Assembly (NCBI RefSeq): GCF_910592395.1
Contig: NC_088309.1
Span: 23,996,599-24,060,598 of the forward strand
DNA: 64,000 bases
From: Lineus longissimus
Lineage: Eukaryota > Nemertea > Pilidiophora > Heteronemertea > Lineidae
Direction: 5' to 3'
Shown here piece after piece: positions 57,723 through 64,000 of this stretch. Numbering within the stretch: the stretch's first letter is position 1; each line of letters begins with the position of its first letter. Below the pieces are notes generated by a model, which saw nothing but the letters and a program-made list of their open reading frames with translations, was not told the DNA's origin and did not search any database. Both the position numbers and the translations under genes were made by a program.

Positions 57723-60700
57723 ATGTCGGAAGAAAGAGATGCCCTCAGTTTGACCGATGATGAGGAAAATGAGGAGGAGGATGAGGACGAGGATGCCCTC
57801 CCTGAACTTGCTGGCACACTGAGCAAGTGGACAAACTACATCCACGGCTGGCAGGACAGATATATTGTGCTTAAAACAGGCACTCTTAGTTATTACAAAT
57901 CAGAGACTGAAACAGCTTTTGGTTGTAGGGGTGCAATAAGCCTGACAAAGGCTGCTTTAACGGTAAGACTTCTACGGTGCAACGGTCGGTATCTGGTCGG
58001 TGATGCCGAGACCGTTTTGGGGCAGGGTACCGGTTGGGCCAGGGATAGGGTAGCGAAGTGAAAGGCCTTGCCCATGACGGCATGATCAAAATACATGTAC
58101 CTACAATGTTGCATGATATTGCATTGTATCGCCATGTCTTGAGAAGATTTTGCGTAATATCGCCACTTTTAGATGGGAATTATACGACCTGTAGTAGTGA
58201 TAGTGTAAACATGGTACAGGTAAACAAGATTGTTGATGTGGCCTGGCATCAAGGACATCATGACATCATGACATGAGGGGCATAAAGTCCATACCAAGTG
58301 TGCTCTGCATTTCGTGTAGGTTCTCCCCAAATGCATGCTTGCCGTAATACATGTATGTTGATTTTGTTATGGTGAAATGTGCAGATCAGACACCTTGACA
58401 CACGTATTTGTAGCCCGTTAATCATCAGTAACGCAGGATTGAATTTGGGACAATTGGACATATGATTGACATTTGTGAAATGTATTTCACAATCTTGATC
58501 TACATTGTTTACCTTTGCCTGTCCTTGTCAGTGTCACAGGGCAAAGGTACCTGTATATTATTGTCATCGGAAACTTGTCAGAGGAAGACCATAAAGTACA
58601 CCTGGAAGTAATTGAAAAAAAGTAGTGGTTGGCTTGGATTTTGAAGTTATTTTATTTTCAACGGCACCACTTGAGGCAAAATGGGAGGGCATGATTGCAG
58701 TACAACTTTGTTGCGTCCGAGAAGCAGCTCGAGCCCTGTTTGTAAATTTTCACTTGGCCTGAAATCACCCAAAGATTGACTTTAAATTACCAGGATGATT
58801 TCATGGCAAGACCTGTGAGTGAAATTTGAATATGATTAAATCTGTTTTACAGATTTATTATTACATCCACCATCATACATCTACAACCTCCAAATAATCA
58901 ATAAGAAATGTTTTGTATCTGGGAATCATGTGACCTGGGTTTGAAGAACATTGATTGACTACCTACATATAAGCACAGTGTTGTGGGCCTACAAATGTAT
59001 TCTCTGCACCTTATTTTACAAGTCAAGGGTTGTTGAGGTTCAAATATGAGTCGATGTACGTGTAGAGTATTTGATGAGATTTTTTTCCTCTTTGGCGTGA
59101 GTGGTGCTTGGTCATGCTGCGCGTTGGATGTGGGTGTTGGGTGTGAAATACATGTATAGCCGACGTGTTGTTTGAAGTACATTTTGAGAATTCAGTTCAT
59201 GACGCAAACGTGAAATCAATTTGTTTTTGGTCGCAGTCATACATGTCATACTTTTATCATTTTTAAATGTCCTCAGAAAATCAGGAGTTGGATAGTATAG
59301 ACTGATGCTCGCTGTCTTAAGTTAAAGGCAGTGAGCAGGTACCCATGAGCTTTCTGTAAAGCTTAAGGCTGGCCTATTCTGACACATAATGCCGATATGA
59401 CTGGCTAGTTCAATCATCACTATTTTAGACGTGTAGTACAATCATACATCCTGTGATGATGTAACAAAGATGACTGTTTGTGTTAGGTAATCTTGAACTG
59501 GCAAAATCGTGTTGACTTTCCTTCCGGATTGATTTTTGCCCTAGCACTATAAGCATGTACATGCATTCTGAATCCAACTCATTTTATTTACCTTGTTGCT
59601 ATGGCGACCAAAAAAATGTGCTCAAGACAGTCGGGCAGTGTGCTTGTATTAAAGATAGATGATACTAGCATGACTAGTAGGCGGAGTCCACAATGGTAGA
59701 AGAAGATTTGAAAAGAAGGTTCGTTTTATGTACGGTACTTGCAAAGACCCAAATATACGATAGAAGCTCATTTGAAAGCATTATAAATGCTTGTTAACGA
59801 TATGATTATGAATTGGAAATTGGCAGAACACAGTCTCATTCCCTGGCTCTGCCATTTCTATCAACATTTCTCTTTTTCTGCAGGCACACCAGTTTGATGA
59901 GTGCCGGTTCGACGTGAGTGTGAATGACTGTTTGTGGTATTTACGTGCTTCAAATGAAGAGGAGAGGCAACGATGGCTCGACGCTCTCGACCTTCACAAG
60001 GTAAGTAATGATGCATCAAGGCGATAACAAACCATTCCCCAATGTTTTAAGGGTGTAAATAGACCAATCCCAAGTTTTTTGACTCGATAATCTACGCCCA
60101 TCGGGGCTGTTTTCTATGAAAATTATAAAAAACCTCCCTCATAGGTCATACTGTGAGGCTGCAACCGTAGTCCAACAGTGTTTCCAGGGCCAAAGACCTA
60201 AGGGGTGTAAAAAAGACAGAACAAGATCTCGACCTAAAAAATTGTTTACTTCTGTTGACTGTTCAGGGTTTATCATTCTCTTTGACATCTAGTGAAGAGT
60301 CTGGATCCCAGTACTTTCCGCAAACATCATTAAGCCACTATTAGTCTACTATAATTGGTGCATGGCCTTCAGAGGTCACACAGTGGTCAGTAGTTCAATG
60401 GACAGGACATGGGATCTGCATGCTGCATAACTTTAGTAACCATCTTCCACTGGCTCTGCCTTTGCCTCATGTTGTGGTGATTGGATAGTATTCTTTTGGC
60501 ACAGCCTTTTGAAATGGTAAATATGGTTTATATGATAACCATACCTTCTGTTTATGGATATGTTGCTTTTTCCCATCTCCATCTCCATCCTCATCCTCCC
60601 ATCTCAATGTCACAAGAAGACCCAGTTAGGATCATCAATATGTTTTTGCCAAGCTGACCACTTCGACTTTTCTTTCATTGTAATGTAATAATTCTGTCTT

Positions 60701-63700
60701 GATTTCAGGCAGCAGAGTCTGGGTATGGGAGCGAGAACAGCCTTCGAAGACAAAGCTCAATGCTGTCGCTTACATCAACTGCCAGCCTTTCAACGGCTTC
60801 AACATCATCACTCAAGGTATGAAAAGATTTCGGCATTTCTGATTGAGATTCCTATAAAATTTGTCAATTACCTTTTGTAACAGAGGGCTTGCACAATAGA
60901 GTGCCTGTGCAGAGGACAGAAATCTACACCAACAGTTGCCAAGTTTGTTAGTAGAATTTTGTGTACACATTTTTAGATGATCCCAGAACTCATAATGGGG
61001 GTAGAAGCTGGCACTGCTCCTATCAAAATGTTGCACTGTCACTATGTATGTGATTGTGATCGCAGTTTTCACTAGTTTTTGGCCTACTTGGTATTTCTAG
61101 GCAGGCAGATGGTGCCAACCACTTTAAACTCAAATTATGACCCTTCAAAGAGATACTTGAAAACAGTTGCTATGTAGTGATCTGGGACGACTTAAATTTG
61201 CTATTTTACCTGCACTTTAAGTTTGAGAACCTGTTTTCAGCAAATATAAATTTTCCCAATTAAAAGATTGCTTACAAATGTCGCATTGAGATTATCTCCA
61301 GACTGATCTAGTTTAGAGAACCTCTCACTGTATCACCATGAAAGATTGTAAGGGATCGATACTTGGCCTTATTTCAGAATTTCTCCGTAGCGTTATGTGG
61401 ATATTTGCCAATCTCTCTTCAGCTTTGATAATAAAGTACAAATATTTTGATTAGCCCATAGCCAAATAATCTAATTACCCTTGACAAGTTCTGTGTGTGT
61501 TATAAATTTGTAGTGTGTGGTGTAGACTCTCATGACTCACTTGATAACATGGATAACTGTCATAAAAAATGTGTTTCCCTTTTGCAGGTGCCTGTAAACA
61601 AACTATCAACTGGCCATTATAAAAAAATTCTGATCTGAGCTAATGGGATGCTGTCTACACTGCAGCTATAGAGATGCATGTGGTCGTGACACTGTCGTCA
61701 TGCGATTTACGCTGTTACATTAACGGCTGTTGGCAATCAATAAACAGTTATATATGACATGACTGATGGAGGCTGATTCCCTCAGTAATTGCTATAATCC
61801 TTTCCAATATGGCGCAACTAGTACATCAGGTCGAATCCATATAAAATCTGGGCATTTCTTCACACCTTTTAGTACAAAAAACAGTCATCTTGAATTCAAC
61901 GTCATGAAATCTGAGAATGTCAATGTCAGTCGGCAAAATGAAGTCAATAAAAATGTTAAGAGCCCCTCCCTCGTTATATTCCATCCATTCATGAATAACT
62001 GGATGTGTGGTAACTGGCGCTGAAACTTTGGGAGTAGTCCTATTTCCATGGTAACGTTAATTGGCCAGGTTATTGATTAGCAGCCAATATTGCCAATGTC
62101 AGATTGATTAACGACCGTCTGCCTCCTGTCAGGTTATTACTTCATTCAGTTTCTTTTATGGCATGAAGACTTATGGCTATCCACCCAGATTAGCATGACC
62201 CAGAATAATAAGCACCAAAATTAAAGCCAATGCAACATATTTTCCCGGGGTGGGTGATTGTTCACATGCCCTCTGTGCAGTTTATGTCATATGCCTCATA
62301 GAAAGCAGACTTGTTGATAACAATGTAGTTGGGTCACTGTCATCATTCACTGCAAATCGCGAACATTTTGATTGTTTTGTATCCGTACACGTGTATAGGG
62401 GGTTGCAAGAATCTAAAATCTCAATTATCACTTTTCCGGGATGAATGTCTCACGGAAGGTTTATTGTAGAACTGAGCTTTAGGCTAATTGTCATGGAAAG
62501 TGAATCTTGTGACTTGAGTGACAGACATCCTGTGAGAAACAATCGCTTAAAACATGGAAGATGATGACACATGACATGTTTTTATAGAATGACTCACACA
62601 AAACATCAACAAGTAGTGTCTCCATGTAAATTATGTATGTTTTGTAATTTCCGTTTTCTTGCCTGAGCATAGTAGGCCTATGGTATACCAGGAGGAACTT
62701 GGCATTAACCCATTGTTTTCCCTGGTCTGGTTTGAAGATCTTCCTCATACAGTACAAGCATGAATAGTGCTGATGTTATGTACGATACTAGTAGAGACAC
62801 CTATCAGGAACTGCATTAAACTTAATCTGGCCCACTTTGCTCCTGCCTGTCTCCCATTTTAAGAGACAAGGTACATGTACTAATGTGAGGTATCATTTTG
62901 TTGCAGAGTGAGAAGCCATGGCTTGAAAGGGGCAAGGTACAGTACATGCAGATCTGGGATGTAAACATGTTTTTCACATCTCCCTACATTTTCGTTGCAG
63001 AGGGGGCGAGGGTTGAGGGAGAAACTACTAGAGATGGAGACGTTCCGTGACATTTTATGCCGCCAGGTGGACACTTTACAGAGCTACTTTGACGCGTGCG
63101 CAGAGGCAATGTCAAGGCCGTCAGTCCACGACAGTAAGTAGCAAAATTATAACAATCCTGGGTGTGACTCCCTCCGTTTTGCCACTTATCAAGTCTTCGG
63201 GATATGGGGGAAAGGGGGACCTCTCCTGATGTCGGCTGGTCACAATTCCCAATAAACAGATTCAATGAAATCCTGACACAAAATATACTTCTTGTCCCAA
63301 TCATGCTGAAATAAGGGTGTCTTTCCCAAATCCTGACCAGAATTGTCAGGTCCATGTCCAAAAAAACCCATTAACCCTCTGATATGCACTTGAATATAAA
63401 TCTAGTTGCACTTGCAAGTATTCAGGGATGCTGCCCCATTCATTTCTGATTGTCTTGTACCTTGTCTTACATTTAGCAATTATGATCCACTGTTGAACCA
63501 CACACAGGATTTCAGTTGACGAGATCAATCTTTGTTTCTTAGTCATTCTCGATCAACATTGTTGTTGGACAGTGACTCAAACAACAGGAACTTTATTTCA
63601 TCACCCTCAAACTTAAATGTGTGATCATCTATAATTGATAAATACACCACTTAAGTTATATTTTCCTTTCATCTGGGTCAATTGCATTAGATTTGGGTCA

Positions 63701-64000
63701 CACTTCAAAAAAGATTATGTTTTCTTCTTGTAAACAAGTTAAAACTGATTTTAAAACAACACCTCTAGTCCAAAATGGCTCTAGTCCAAAAAATATTCTT
63801 GAGTGCCATCTATATTAAATTTTGCAGTGGTCAAAGGGAATTTTCTCTCATCATACAATGGCCACTCCATGACCTTATCATGTTGCAGCAATGACCAGTT
63901 CTCGTCCCAGGGTCTGTGATGATTGGTGATTCTTGTTTCATATATATATACAATTGTGATGAATATTGCATGCTGCTGTGCAAAAGATCACTTGTCTACG
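57723..64000 (+). CDS. CERT1: CERT1 ceramide transfer protein (StARD11), 5' exons, partial
   Basis: Exons 57723-57962, 59884-60000, 60709-60816 and 63001-63133 join in phase and run off the window through the last intron. The ATG at 57723 gives [15 protein letters not shown]; the frame extends upstream without an ATG. Residues about 29-119 are a PH domain almost identical in its core to human CERT ([44 protein letters not shown]). CERT uses this domain to bind Golgi PI4P. Residues 120-155 form a serine-rich segment with LRRQSS, matching the human PKD site S132. Exon 63001-63133 encodes [20 protein letters not shown] and [12 protein letters not shown], start of the coiled-coil middle region. 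The FFAT motif and START domain lie beyond 64000. CERT moves ceramide from ER to Golgi for sphingomyelin synthesis. Confidence 0.95.
61588..61638 (+). CDS. CERT1: Possible alternative terminal exon of CERT1
   Basis: Acceptor CCTTTTGCAG opens a phase-0 frame [16 protein letters not shown] then TGA. If spliced after 60816 it would give a PH-plus-serine-segment protein without START. No AATAAA close by was noted, so support is weak. Confidence 0.2.
   Translation: MPVNKLSTGHYKKILI
62907..62936 (+). CDS. CERT1: Possible 10-codon cassette exon of CERT1
   Basis: Acceptor TTTGTTGCAG and donor AAG|GTACAG bound 30 nt in phase 0 encoding [10 protein letters not shown]. It lies 64 nt before exon 63001. 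Inclusion would insert ten residues between the serine-rich segment and the coiled coil; human CERT has no matching sequence that I recall. Confidence 0.35.
63134..64000. other. CERT1 intron 4, 5' part
   Basis: Starts with donor GTAAGTAG after 63133. No exon is recognisable before the window ends. Confidence 0.6.

Larger units (their letters stand above)
57963..63000. other. CERT1 introns 1-3
   Basis: Apart from exons 59884-60000 and 60709-60816 and the two tentative exons listed, I see no coding sequence. Several AT-rich stretches and short frames have no family features. Confidence 0.5.

Overview
The window is nuclear DNA from an animal. It has long AT-rich introns with GT-AG borders, many decayed transposons, minisatellites, and short exons encoding clearly metazoan proteins. 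The proteins look bilaterian but not vertebrate. I cannot tell mollusc, brachiopod, annelid and ambulacrarian apart from sequence alone. Exons were joined by reading splice sites and checking phase by hand; no search was run.

Layout: (1) 1-9218, minus strand: 5' half of ZFR, the zinc-finger RNA-binding protein. Seven coding exons are visible, and the 50-nt first exon lies about 6 kb from the second. Most of that intron is a complete Ty3/gypsy retrotransposon (3493-8276) with an intact 1323-residue gag-pol, identical 142-bp LTRs and a 5-bp target duplication. (2) 9219-28668: gene-poor and repeat-rich. It holds a tentative unrecognised plus-strand gene with duplicated small exons, a 2.4-kb foldback-like element, a roughly 2-kb minisatellite, a decayed zinc-finger array and a hairpin MITE. 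(3) 28710-36396, plus: a type II membrane glycosyl hydrolase of family 31 (MYORG-like) with a long disordered N-terminus. (4) 37340-39274: two tandem-repeat fields. (5) 40780-54389, plus: complete HMG-CoA reductase (18 coding exons, 994 residues) with a candidate sterol-responsive promoter. (6) 57723 to the window end, plus: first exons of CERT1, the ceramide transfer protein.

HMGCR makes mevalonate for sterols in the ER membrane. CERT1 carries ceramide from ER to Golgi for sphingomyelin. They are also neighbours on human chromosome 5q13.3, so this is a candidate for deeply conserved microsynteny joining sterol and sphingolipid supply. ZFR and the GH31 gene have no evident functional link to this pair.
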